Source of the DNA: CAZBBB01 sp964490005
GTDB taxonomy: Bacteria; Planctomycetota; B15-G4
Length of the DNA: 18,695 nucleotides
Direction of reading: 5' to 3'
Assembly: GCA_964490005.1 (NCBI GenBank)
Contig: CAZBBB010000057.1
Coordinates: 1-18,695, forward strand
Shown: piece after piece, positions 1 to 7,003 of the stretch
Numbering within the stretch: the first letter of the stretch is position 1
How the letters are laid out: the number at the start of each line of letters is the position of its first letter
Translations under genes and position numbers: made by a program
The notes under the pieces: model-generated
Seen by the model: the letters and a program-made list of their open reading frames with translations, nothing else
Databases searched by the model: none
What the model was told of the DNA's origin: nothing

Positions 1-939
1 GTAGAAGGCCACGAGCGTCTTGCCCGAACCGACGTCGCCCTGCAGCAGGCGCGACATCGGCCGCCCGCCGGCCGGCTGCGACAACTCCTCGCGCAACACG
101 TCGATGACGCGCGCCTGCGCCGCCGTCGGCACGTGCGGCAGCCGGTCGAGCAGTTGCCGGTGGCGCGCCGCGTCGATCGCCAGCGCCGGCGCGCGCCCCG
201 CGGCCGCCCGACGCCGACGCTCCGCGACCGCCAGCGAGAGGGCGAAGGCCTCGTCGTGCGCGAGGCGCCGTCGCGCCGCGCGCGCCGCCGGCACGTCGGC
301 CGGCGCGTGGATCGCCGCCAGCGCCCCGGCCAGCGCGGGCAGCGAGCGCTCGATCGCGACGGAGTCCGGCAGCGCGTCGCGCCAGTCGGCGATCGGAGCC
401 TCCTCGAGCAGCGCCGCCACGACCTTGCGGTGCACGCGCGGCGGCACGCCGGCCGGCAACCGGTAGATCGGCAGCGGCGGCAGCGCGCCCGCGGCACCCG
501 CGGCGAGCACTTCGTAATCGGCCACGAGCAGGCGCGGCGTGCCGTCCTCGGCGCGCTGCAGGCGCCCGGCGACCCACGCGCGCGTGCCGCGCGGCAGCCC
601 CTTGGCGAGATACGCGCGGTTGAAGATCAGCGCCGTGCAGCGCGCGCCGTCGTCGAGCCGCAGCTCGAGGCTCACCGTGCTGCGACGACCGCGCCGACGC
701 ACCGACGCGCGCCGCACTTCGCCGACGAGCGCCGCGCGGCCGGCCTGCTCCTCGCCCCACTCGCCCAGGGGGCGCGCCGCCGGCCGCAGCCGGTAGCGCA
801 CCGGCAGGTGGTAGAGGATCGACCGGGCCGTGCCCAGTCCGGCGGCGGCGTAGGCCCGCGCGCGCGCCGGCCCCAGCCCCGGCAGCGCGAGCAGCGCCGG
901 ATCGACGGCGGGCAGGTCGGCGGAGGCGGGCGCGCTCAC
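1..939 (-). CDS. recG: RecG ATP-dependent DNA helicase, N-terminal part (cut by the window edge)
   Basis: This is the first 313 residues of RecG, the branched-DNA helicase that reverses stalled forks and processes Holliday junctions. The N-terminus carries a helix-hairpin-helix-like 'LPGLGPARARAYAAAGL' (about 18-34) and then 'LYHLPVRYR', the usual start of the RecG wedge domain. An OB-like segment follows (about 70-150). Residues 280-313 read 'PTAAQARVIDVL' and then 'SRLLQGDVGSGKTLVAFY', with Walker A GDVGSGKT at 301-308. The helicase motifs beyond Walker A lie outside the window. The start is taken as GTG at 939-937, which gives the normal RecG N-terminus; no in-frame ATG lies nearby and the Shine-Dalgarno signal is weak. 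It begins 25 nt after the H-like pseudopilin stop, so it is probably the last gene of that transcript. The family call is secure; the exact start is less so. Confidence 0.95.
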   Translation of the reverse strand, partial: MSAPASADLPAVDPALLALPGLGPARARAYAAAGLGTARSILYHLPVRYRLRPAARPLGEWGEEQAGRAALVGEVRRASVRRRGRRSTVSLELRLDDGARCTALIFNRAYLAKGLPRGTRAWVAGRLQRAEDGTPRLLVADYEVLAAGAAGALPPLPIYRLPAGVPPRVHRKVVAALLEEAPIADWRDALPDSVAIERSLPALAGALAAIHAPADVPAARAARRRLAHDEAFALSLAVAERRRRAAAGRAPALAIDAARHRQLLDRLPHVPTAAQARVIDVLREELSQPAGGRPMSRLLQGDVGSGKTLVAFY

Positions 940-964
940 CCCGCCATGATGGCCTGCGCCCGAC

Positions 965-1477
965 TCAGGACGAACTGAGCTTGCCGGTCGCCCGGTCGAG
1001 CGTGAACAGCACGCTGACGCCCTTGCAGGCCACGAGCACGGTGCCGCCCTTCTCGGGCAGGCCGTCGGGGCCGAAGATGGCCGCCGCGCCGTTGCTGCCG
1101 AAGCTGGCCGACTGGATGTCGATGGCCTGCGGCTGGTCGGGACGGTCGAAGGTCACGACGTAGCCGCGCTTGGTGAGCGGATCGCGCACGGCGCGGCCGC
1201 TGCCGTCGATCACGGCGAAGGCGTCCTCGCGCGTGTCGAACAGCACGCCGTGGGTCTGGCCCGTCGTGCTGGCCAGCATGCGCGCGTGGTTGAGCGCGTC
1301 GCGCACCTGCGTCTCGACCGCGGCGAGGCGGAAGGAGCGGTTGTCGCCGGAGGACGGCACGGCGACGCCGGCGATGAGCGCGACGATCGCGATCACCACG
1401 AGCAGCTCCACGAGCGTGAAGCCCGCGGCGCCCCGCTCGCACCCGGCGCCGCGACGGCGATCAGCGCGCCGTGACAC
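965..1477 (-). CDS. GspH/FimT-like minor pseudopilin
   Basis: 170-aa prepilin-like protein. A basic 19-residue leader ends in Gly and is followed by FTLVELLVVIAIVALIAGVA (about 20-39). This is a type IV prepilin peptidase site with Glu at +5 and a long hydrophobic helix. The rest is a small globular domain with 'ETQVRDALNHARMLASTTGQTHGVLFD', typical of GspH/FimT, where the helix runs into a beta-rich head. By family it is a minor pseudopilin of a type II secretion or type IV pilus-like machine, acting at the pseudopilus tip in the inner membrane and periplasm. The start is GTG at 1477-1475, which overlaps the preceding K/PilX-like gene by 17 nt. The frame is fixed by the leader; the start could be a few codons off. 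Which machine it serves cannot be told, because no assembly ATPase, platform protein or secretin is in the window. Confidence 0.85.
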   Translation of the reverse strand: MSRRADRRRGAGCERGAAGFTLVELLVVIAIVALIAGVAVPSSGDNRSFRLAAVETQVRDALNHARMLASTTGQTHGVLFDTREDAFAVIDGSGRAVRDPLTKRGYVVTFDRPDQPQAIDIQSASFGSNGAAAIFGPDGLPEKGGTVLVACKGVSVLFTLDRATGKLSSS

Positions 1478-2441
1478 CGGCGGCCCTCCAGGCGGAGATG
1501 TCGAAGCCCTGGATAGCGCTGCGCTCGGACGAGGTCGCGCCGGCGCGGTCGAAGACGACGCGCGTGATGCCCTGGCTGCCCGACTTGAGCGCGGTCGGCC
1601 AGGCGCGCGGCCCGCGCCCCACGCCGAGCTGCACGATGCCCGCCAGGCTGTCCTGCGTGGCGCCGACCGCGAGCTGGTCGTGCAGGCGGGCCACGGCCGC
1701 CGGGTCGGAATCGAGCAGGCGGGCGACGATCACGCCCTGGCACTGGAAGCGCGCGTTGCTCGACAGGTCGAGTTCGGCGTCGGGCGCGACGATCGCGCAG
1801 CCCCACAGCGTCGCGCCCGACTCGATGATGACCGACTCGTCGATCCTGATCTCGGTGCGGTCGCCGTCGGACCAGGCCGCGTCGGAGAGCGCGTTGGCGC
1901 TCACGATCGCGCCGCGCAGCACGGCGTTCTTCAGCTCGAGCTTCTTGCCCTTGGCGATCACCAGGATGCCGTTGACGACCTGGTTCTCGTACTTCGTGTC
2001 GGAGCTGATGTTCACGACCGAGCCGGAGGCGGCCACCGTTGCGCGGGCCGCGTCGCTGAGCGTCGGCAGGCTGCTGCCGGGCGCGAAGTGCACTTCGGCG
2101 AGCGCGTGCACGCCGCCGCTGCGGCTGCCCGAGGTCGCCGTCAGGTCGATGCCGCGGACGGCCGCGCCCTCGTCGGCCACGCTCGCCGTGAGCCGCGCCC
2201 CGGTGGGCGTCACCAGACTCGTCGTGCGGCTGCCGCCGGTGATCAGCGACTGCCGCGCCCAGGCCAGGCCCGAGTCGACGACGGTCTGCACCGCCACGGT
2301 GTTCTTCTGCCCGGGCGCGGCCTCGCCCGCGACGATCGACGAGCGCGCGTAGGTCATCGTCAGGCTGGCGATGAGCGAGGCCAGCAGCAGCACGGCCAGC
2401 ATCACGTAGCCGCCCTCGGCGCGTCGTCGCGTGCGCGTCAC
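1461..2441 (-). CDS. GspK/PilX-like minor pilin with beta-helix-like body
   Basis: 326-aa protein with a short basic N-terminus, then GGYVMLAVLLLASLIASLTMTYARS (about 10-34) as its single membrane helix. The residue five positions after the likely cleavage Gly is Ala, not Glu. That absence is typical of the K/PilX tip subunit, which lacks the Glu5 of other pilins. Residues about 150-245 carry short strand repeats such as 'VVNGILVIAKGKKLELKNAVLRGAIV' and 'ESVIIESGATLWGCAIVAPDAELDL', which look like a small beta-helix, as often seen in PilX-like proteins. I chose GTG at 2441-2439 because it overlaps the upstream stop as GTGA, just like the previous junction. GTG at 2456 or 2453 would add five or four residues. 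It sits between I-like and H-like genes, so it belongs to the same tip complex. Confidence 0.75.
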   Translation of the reverse strand: MTRTRRRAEGGYVMLAVLLLASLIASLTMTYARSSIVAGEAAPGQKNTVAVQTVVDSGLAWARQSLITGGSRTTSLVTPTGARLTASVADEGAAVRGIDLTATSGSRSGGVHALAEVHFAPGSSLPTLSDAARATVAASGSVVNISSDTKYENQVVNGILVIAKGKKLELKNAVLRGAIVSANALSDAAWSDGDRTEIRIDESVIIESGATLWGCAIVAPDAELDLSSNARFQCQGVIVARLLDSDPAAVARLHDQLAVGATQDSLAGIVQLGVGRGPRAWPTALKSGSQGITRVVFDRAGATSSERSAIQGFDISAWRAAGVTAR

Positions 2442-2935
2442 GGGATCAGCCACCACGAGTAGGTGCCGCGCACTTCGGCGCCTTCCGAGATCGTGACGAT
2501 CAGCTCGTGCAGCACGGCCTGGCCGTCGGCGACCGTCGCGAGCGCGGTCGGATCGGAGAGCTTCACCATGCGCACCGTGGACTGCTGGCGCCAGGCGCCG
2601 AGATCGGCCCGCCGCACGAGGCGCGCGTTGATCGGCGGCGAGAAGTCGGCGCCGTTGAGGTTCGCCAGCACGGTCACGCCCGAGGGCGCCGTCGCGGCCG
2701 ACCCGGTGCCCGTGCGCGGCAGCGTCAGCGCCAGCGCGTGGATCTCGGAAGCCAGCGAGTAGGCCGTCAGCGGGTCGGCCTGCTGCGCCTTCTGCGTCTT
2801 GACCGACTGCGTGATCGAGGTGATGCCCGCCACCACGGCGATGGCGGCGATGAACGCGGCGATCGCGACCTCGATCAGCGTCAGGCCGGCGCGGCGCGGA
2901 CAGGGACGGCGGCGGAGCGGGGCGCGGGCGTTCAC
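2438..2935 (-). CDS. GspI/PilV-like minor pseudopilin
   Basis: 165-aa prepilin-like protein. The leader 'VNARAPLRRRPCPRRAG' is followed by LTLIEVAIAAFIAAIAVVAGITS, a type IV pilin helix with Glu at +5 but Leu instead of the usual Phe at +1. The C-terminal head (about 60-165) is small and beta-rich, ending 'TYSWWLIP', which suits I/V-type minor pilins. The start is GTG at 2935-2933, overlapping the upstream stop as GTGA, so translation is probably coupled. It contributes to the tip of a type II secretion or type IV pilus-like fibre together with its J-, K- and H-like neighbours. The protein is short for a PilV but normal for GspI. Leu at +1 may slow prepilin peptidase cleavage or methylation, although other pilins tolerate it. 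Confidence 0.8.
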   Translation of the reverse strand: MNARAPLRRRPCPRRAGLTLIEVAIAAFIAAIAVVAGITSITQSVKTQKAQQADPLTAYSLASEIHALALTLPRTGTGSAATAPSGVTVLANLNGADFSPPINARLVRRADLGAWRQQSTVRMVKLSDPTALATVADGQAVLHELIVTISEGAEVRGTYSWWLIP

Positions 2936-4224
2936 GGGATCGGCGCCGCCTCTCCGGGCACCACGCCCATCCACGGGTCGGAGGCCAGCATCTGCCCGAG
3001 GTTGGCGGCCGTGCACGAGCGCGTCTCGCCGCCCGCCGTGACGAGCGTCGTCGTGATCTCGCCCGCCACCTGCTTCTCGTCGGTCGTCGTCGAGGTCAGC
3101 CGGCCGCTGAAGGTCAGCGGGACGTCGTAGTCGCTCTGCGAGAAGCTGCTCGCGCCGACGGGACGCGTGACGACGCTCCAGTCCTTGGTGCGCGCGACGG
3201 CGTTCAGGATCGAGATCGCCCCGATGCCCGAGGTCGACATGAGCAGCGTGTAACCCACGCCCGGCTGCAGCTTGACGCCGCTGAAGCTGAGCGCCAGGTT
3301 CGTTTCGGTCGCGGCGGGCTTGAAGGCATCGGTGTCCGGATCGCCGCAGCTGCCGAGGGTGCCCCCCGCGGCCAGGGTCGCCACGACCAGCGCCAGCGGA
3401 ATCTCGCGCGTCCGGCCGCCGACGCACATCTCGACCGTGCCGTCGTCGATGTCGAGCTTGGTCGTGTCGATGGAGACCGCCGGCAGGATCTTCAGCTCGA
3501 TCGTCTGCGTCGCGAGGGCGGCGGCGCCCAGCTTGGGTCGGGCGTCGCCGACGGCCGCCGACGGGTAGATCTCGAACGTCAGCATGCCGACGAAACCGCT
3601 CCCCGACGCGAGCCCCATCCGCAGCGTGTCCGGCTCGGCGTACACCAGCCGCTCGGTCACGCCGGCGACGCGCCCCGAGCCGGCCGACTCGGGCAGCGTG
3701 AACCCCACCCCGAACGTGGAGCCGGACATGAGTTCGACGACCTTGTCGGCGCTGCGCGCACGCGCCACGTCGAGGATCGTCGCGGACGACTGGCGCACGG
3801 CGCCCTCGCGCAGGCGCCGCACCGTCGCCGCCTCGAAGCGCAGCGAGGCCACGTCCGAGACGAGCGCGCCCGACTCGCCGGTCGGCAGCATCACGCGCAG
3901 ATCGCTCCCCGAGAGCCGGTACTCGGTCATCGCGCCGCGCCCGTCGACGGTGACGAGCCGGTCGCTGGCCGGCACGTCGACCCACCAGGCGTAGCGCACG
4001 TCGCGCGAGATGCGCGCGAGCGCGCCGTCGATCGAGTCGGGCCCGCTGCCGTCGAGGATCTCCTTGGCGCCGGCGAAGACGGTCGTCGTGCCGGCCATCG
4101 CGATGAGCAGCAGCGCGCCGAGTCCGGCCGCGAGCAGCACCTCGACCAGCGTGAAGCCGCGCGCACGACGCCCACGGTCGCCCTCGTGCCTGGCAACGGC
4201 GGGACGTACGTTCGGACGGGCCAT
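2932..4224 (-). CDS. GspJ/PilW-like minor pseudopilin
   Basis: 430-aa protein. The basic leader ends 'RRARG' and is followed by FTLVEVLLAAGLGALLLIAMAGTTTVF (from residue 24), with Glu at +5. 'ALARISRDVRYAWWVDVP' (about 65-85) matches the conserved segment after the helix in GspJ/PilW proteins. The rest is a long beta-rich head of unknown detail, larger than GspJ (about 200 aa) and closer to PilW. It is the first gene of a minus-strand cluster J-I-K-H. The start is set at ATG 4224-4222; GTG at 4236 would add four residues. The 3' end overlaps the next GTG. The promoter should lie in the 141-nt gap shared with the divergent plus-strand operon. The role in pseudopilus priming is family knowledge; the secretion substrate is unknown. 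Confidence 0.8.
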   Translation of the reverse strand: MARPNVRPAVARHEGDRGRRARGFTLVEVLLAAGLGALLLIAMAGTTTVFAGAKEILDGSGPDSIDGALARISRDVRYAWWVDVPASDRLVTVDGRGAMTEYRLSGSDLRVMLPTGESGALVSDVASLRFEAATVRRLREGAVRQSSATILDVARARSADKVVELMSGSTFGVGFTLPESAGSGRVAGVTERLVYAEPDTLRMGLASGSGFVGMLTFEIYPSAAVGDARPKLGAAALATQTIELKILPAVSIDTTKLDIDDGTVEMCVGGRTREIPLALVVATLAAGGTLGSCGDPDTDAFKPAATETNLALSFSGVKLQPGVGYTLLMSTSGIGAISILNAVARTKDWSVVTRPVGASSFSQSDYDVPLTFSGRLTSTTTDEKQVAGEITTTLVTAGGETRSCTAANLGQMLASDPWMGVVPGEAAPIP

Positions 4225-4260
4225 GTCGGGTACCACCGGAGGGTCGGGGTCGGGCCCCTA

Positions 4261-4277
4261 TCGTCCGGCCCGGACGA
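4261..4277. repeat. Perfect 7-bp inverted repeat in the divergent promoter gap
   Basis: TCGTCCG, then GCC, then CGGACGA. It lies in the 141-nt gap between the minus-strand pseudopilin cluster and the plus-strand FGE-family operon. A palindrome between divergent promoters could be an operator for both, or a short hairpin in either leader. In such GC-rich DNA a 7-bp chance palindrome is possible. Confidence 0.35.
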
Positions 4278-4352
4278 CGACTTGACCCCGGGGCCGCCGG
4301 CCGCGCGGGCCGCCCGGCTCGGGCACGGGTCACGCCGGTCACCGCCATTCGC

Positions 4353-4358
4353 TACGCT
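4353..4358 (+). promoter_or_regulatory. Candidate -10 hexamer TACGCT, leaderless geometry
   Basis: TACGCT ends 7 nt before the ATG at 4366, so transcription would begin at or next to the start codon. The gap between hexamer and ATG holds no Shine-Dalgarno sequence. I see no good -35 partner at 16-18 nt. The same arrangement is seen before aroA. Confidence 0.4.
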
Positions 4359-4365
4359 GCGGGCC

Positions 4366-5712
4366 ATGTTCCGCCGCGCCCGTCCGCTGACGCTCCGCGC
4401 CTGCGCGCTGCTCGCCGCGCTCGGCGCCGCGCCCGTCTCCGCGCAGTCCGAGCGGCAGGCCGCCGAGGCGCTCGTGCTGAGCGCGCGCGCCGAACGCGAC
4501 GCCGCCGCCGAGGCGCTCACCGCGCTCATCGAGGAGCTGGCCGACGACTACGTGGCGCTCACGAGCGGACCGCAGGCCGCCACGCATCGCCACGCGATCG
4601 TGCTCGCCGTGCTCGACAGCCTCGACACGGCGCGCGCGCGCCTGGCCGCCGAGGCCGGCCGCGGCCGCGCGGTGCTGCGCGGCACGCGCCGGCAGATCCT
4701 GCTCGACGCCTTCGATCTGCCCGTGCGCCACTCCGGGCCGCTCGACCCGCGCCTGGCCGCGTGGGTCGCGCGCCGCATGGCCGAGGAACTCTCGGCGCGC
4801 GAATCCTTCGACGGGCTCGGTGCCGACCAGCTGCTGGCCGTCCTCGATCGGCTGTTCCCCGCCGGCCTCACCTGGTACGAGTTCTGGAACGAGACCTTTC
4901 ACTACAACCTCGAGGAGGCCGAGCGCTGGACGCGCGCGCAACTGGCCTACGAGGCCGCAGGGCTGGCGCTCGACCGCCTGCTGCAGCCCGAGCGCTACGG
5001 CGCCAAGGGCGAGGTCGCGCCGCCCGGCATGGTCATCGTGCCCGGCGGCAACTACAACCTGGGGCCCGGCACCGGCTGGCAGCGCCCCGAGCGGCGCGTC
5101 ACGCTCAAGCCCTTCGCGATCGACCGGCGCGAGGTCACGCAGGGCGAGTACGCGCTGTACGTCAACGCGCTGCCGCCCGCCGCGCGCCAGGCCGCGCTGC
5201 CCCGCGGCTGGCGCCTCGACGGCGCGGGGCTGGCCGAACTCGACCCGGCCCGCCGCGACCACCCCGTGATCTTCGTGAGCTGGTCGCAGGCCGCCGGCTA
5301 CGCCGCGTGGGCCGGCAAGCGCCTGCCCACCGAAGACGAATGGGAGGCCGCGGCCGCGGGCACGGCCGGCTTCATCTTCCCGTGGGGCAACACCTGGCGC
5401 GAAGATCTCGTCGCGCTCGGCGACGCCGAGGCCGGCACGCTGCCGGTCGAGGCCTTCCCCGAGGGCCGTTCGCCGGCGGGCTGCTTCGACATGGCCGGCA
5501 ACGCCTGGGAGTGGACGGCCACGCTCGAGGACGGCCGCGACATCAAGGAGCTGCCCGAGGGTCTCGTGAACGTGATGATCCGCGGCGGCGGCTACGACAG
5601 CCAGCGGGTCGAGGTCAGCACGCGCTATCGGCGCGGCGCGCTGGGGCACGACACCTTCGCGGCCGCGCGCTACAAGGTGCCCATCGGCTTCCGCTGCGTG
5701 AAGGACCTCTAG
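4366..5712 (+). CDS. Exported FGE/sulfatase-modifying-factor family protein lacking the catalytic cysteines
   Basis: 448 aa. Residues 1-26 form a signal peptide ending 'APVSA-QSE'. Residues 30-210 are alpha-helical and charged. A formylglycine-generating-enzyme-type (C-lectin-like) domain covers 221-445: 'GMVIVPGGNYNLG', 'FAIDRREVTQGEYALYVN', 'HPVIFVSWSQAAGYAAWAGKRLPTEDEWEAAA', 'FPWGN', 'DMAGNAWEWT', 'IRGGGY' and the terminal 'GFRC'. True aerobic FGEs carry two catalytic Cys just after the RGG(S/G) motif. Here that stretch (408-422, 'GGYDSQRVEVSTRYR') has none, so it is probably not a sulfatase-activating enzyme. It may be a ligand-binding or structural relative. ATG 4366 is preferred over upstream in-frame codons because it starts the signal peptide and follows a -10-like TACGCT. 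It heads an operon with the next three genes. Confidence 0.85.
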   Translation: MFRRARPLTLRACALLAALGAAPVSAQSERQAAEALVLSARAERDAAAEALTALIEELADDYVALTSGPQAATHRHAIVLAVLDSLDTARARLAAEAGRGRAVLRGTRRQILLDAFDLPVRHSGPLDPRLAAWVARRMAEELSARESFDGLGADQLLAVLDRLFPAGLTWYEFWNETFHYNLEEAERWTRAQLAYEAAGLALDRLLQPERYGAKGEVAPPGMVIVPGGNYNLGPGTGWQRPERRVTLKPFAIDRREVTQGEYALYVNALPPAARQAALPRGWRLDGAGLAELDPARRDHPVIFVSWSQAAGYAAWAGKRLPTEDEWEAAAAGTAGFIFPWGNTWREDLVALGDAEAGTLPVEAFPEGRSPAGCFDMAGNAWEWTATLEDGRDIKELPEGLVNVMIRGGGYDSQRVEVSTRYRRGALGHDTFAAARYKVPIGFRCVKDL

Positions 5713-5714
5713 GC

Positions 5715-5912
5715 GTGGACGGCCCGGCCCGACCGACGATCGAGGCGGAGCCCGCGCCCGTGCCGCCCGGCAGCCGTCTCGAGTCGGCCTGGCTCGCGCT
5801 GCTGCTCGTCGCCGACCTGGCCTCCATCCCCTTCCATTTCGTGCTCTTCCTCGCGCGCCGCGGCCGCGAGCGACGCGCCTTCCTCCACGCGCTGCGGAAC
5901 GACGCCCCATGA
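5715..5912 (+). CDS. Small single-pass membrane protein
   Basis: 65-aa peptide read from GTG 5715, with AAGGA at 5701-5705 as a possible ribosome binding site. It sits 2 nt after the FGE-family stop and its own stop overlaps the next ATG as ATGA, so the coupling on both sides argues that it is real. Residues 1-20 are Pro/Glu-rich. Residues 23-46 (LESAWLALLLVADLASIPFH and the following FVLF) form one hydrophobic helix, followed by a basic tail 'ARRGRERRAF' that should stay in the cytoplasm. I do not recognise a family. The position suggests a membrane tether or partner for the flanking gene products, but that is inference. Confidence 0.6.
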   Translation: MDGPARPTIEAEPAPVPPGSRLESAWLALLLVADLASIPFHFVLFLARRGRERRAFLHALRNDAP

Positions 5913-7003
5913 GACCACCCGGCACGCTCCTGCAGGTCGACGGCCAACCCTGGCTGGCGGTCGAGGCCGGCTACAACGACGAGAGCCGCGCGATCATCCT
6001 GCTCGTGCGGCCCGACGACGTCCGCTTCCGGCGCGAGGGGCAGGCGCCCGTGCTGCGCTGGGGCGAGCAGGGCCACTGGCAGCCCGTCGCGCGCTGGACG
6101 GCCGAGGGCCTGGTGGTCGGCGAGAGCCGCGACGAGAGCCAGCGCCCCGCGATCGAGGCTGCGCTGGCCGAGTATCGTCGCCGACCGCGCCCCGAGCGAC
6201 CCGTGCGCGCCTGGGCCGCGCGCGGCGAGCAGGGCTTCGCGGCGCGCCTCGAGCAGGCGCTGCCGATGGGCGTCGCGGCCGTCTGTCACGAGCGGGAGCA
6301 GGACGCGGCCGCCGCCGAGGGCGCCCGGCAGGCCGTGCCGATCGAGAACCTCGCGATGTTCCTCACGCACCTCGTGCGCGAAGGCTACGCCGGCGCGATG
6401 TGGAACGGCACGCGCCCGGTCTTCTTCTGCGTCGACGAGGCGGGCGAGCTGCGCTTCCTGCGCGTGGGGCCCGATGCCCGCGCCGGCGGCGTGGCGCTCG
6501 AACTGCTCGACGAGTCCGACCGCTGGCAACCGTACGACGGCGAGGACACCATCGAGTTCCTCGACAACCGCGAGGCCTGCGACGCGCGCCTCGTCGCGAC
6601 CGTCGGCAGCCTGCCCGTCGTCGACTGGCCGCAGGGCGGCGCCTTCTGGTCGCTGGGCGCGCCGGACGGCACGCCGGGTGTGCTCACCGAGGGCGAGGGC
6701 CAGGCGGCCGTGCGGCAGGGCGTGGTCTTCACCAGCGAAGCGGCCGCGCGGGCCTACGGCGAGGACGTCGCGCCCGCGCTCTCCGTCTTCCGCGTCGAGG
6801 ACCTGCTCGCCTTCCTCACGCACGAGGAGATGGCCGGCTGCGCCGCGGCGCTCAATCCCGGCGGACACCGCGCGCGCGGCGGGCTGCTGTGGAGCGATGG
6901 CGAGCGCGTCGTGCTCGACAGCTTCAGCGGCTTCTGGCGGCTGGGCGAGGCGGGCTTCGAGGCGGTCGCCGACGACGCGGCCGACGGCCCCTCGCCGACG
7001 TGA
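5909..7003 (+). CDS. Unrecognised protein with two SseB-like repeats
   Basis: 364 aa, with no signal peptide or membrane helix. Two related blocks are visible. Residues 143-186 read 'VPIENLAMFLTHLVREGYAGAMWNG' and then 'VFFCVDEAGELRFLRV'. Residues 294-339 read 'FRVEDLLAFLTHEEMAGCAAALNPG' and then 'LLWSDGERVVLDSF'. Each is preceded by a strand motif: 'GVAAVCHERE' and 'GVVFTSEAAARAYGE'. The VFTSEAAARAYG ... ALNPG pattern resembles the N-terminal domain of SseB-family proteins, so this may be a tandem SseB-like protein. No catalytic residues are evident, and a protein-interaction role is possible. It overlaps the upstream gene as ATGA and the downstream deacetylase as GTGA, so expression is probably coupled. 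The family assignment is tentative. Confidence 0.7.
   Translation: MRPPGTLLQVDGQPWLAVEAGYNDESRAIILLVRPDDVRFRREGQAPVLRWGEQGHWQPVARWTAEGLVVGESRDESQRPAIEAALAEYRRRPRPERPVRAWAARGEQGFAARLEQALPMGVAAVCHEREQDAAAAEGARQAVPIENLAMFLTHLVREGYAGAMWNGTRPVFFCVDEAGELRFLRVGPDARAGGVALELLDESDRWQPYDGEDTIEFLDNREACDARLVATVGSLPVVDWPQGGAFWSLGAPDGTPGVLTEGEGQAAVRQGVVFTSEAAARAYGEDVAPALSVFRVEDLLAFLTHEEMAGCAAALNPGGHRARGGLLWSDGERVVLDSFSGFWRLGEAGFEAVADDAADGPSPT

Noticed and set aside
133..978. Plus-strand open frame of 281 codons over recG
   Set aside because: Arg-rich, low-complexity translation; the minus strand gives an unmistakable RecG N-terminus with Walker A over the same bases.
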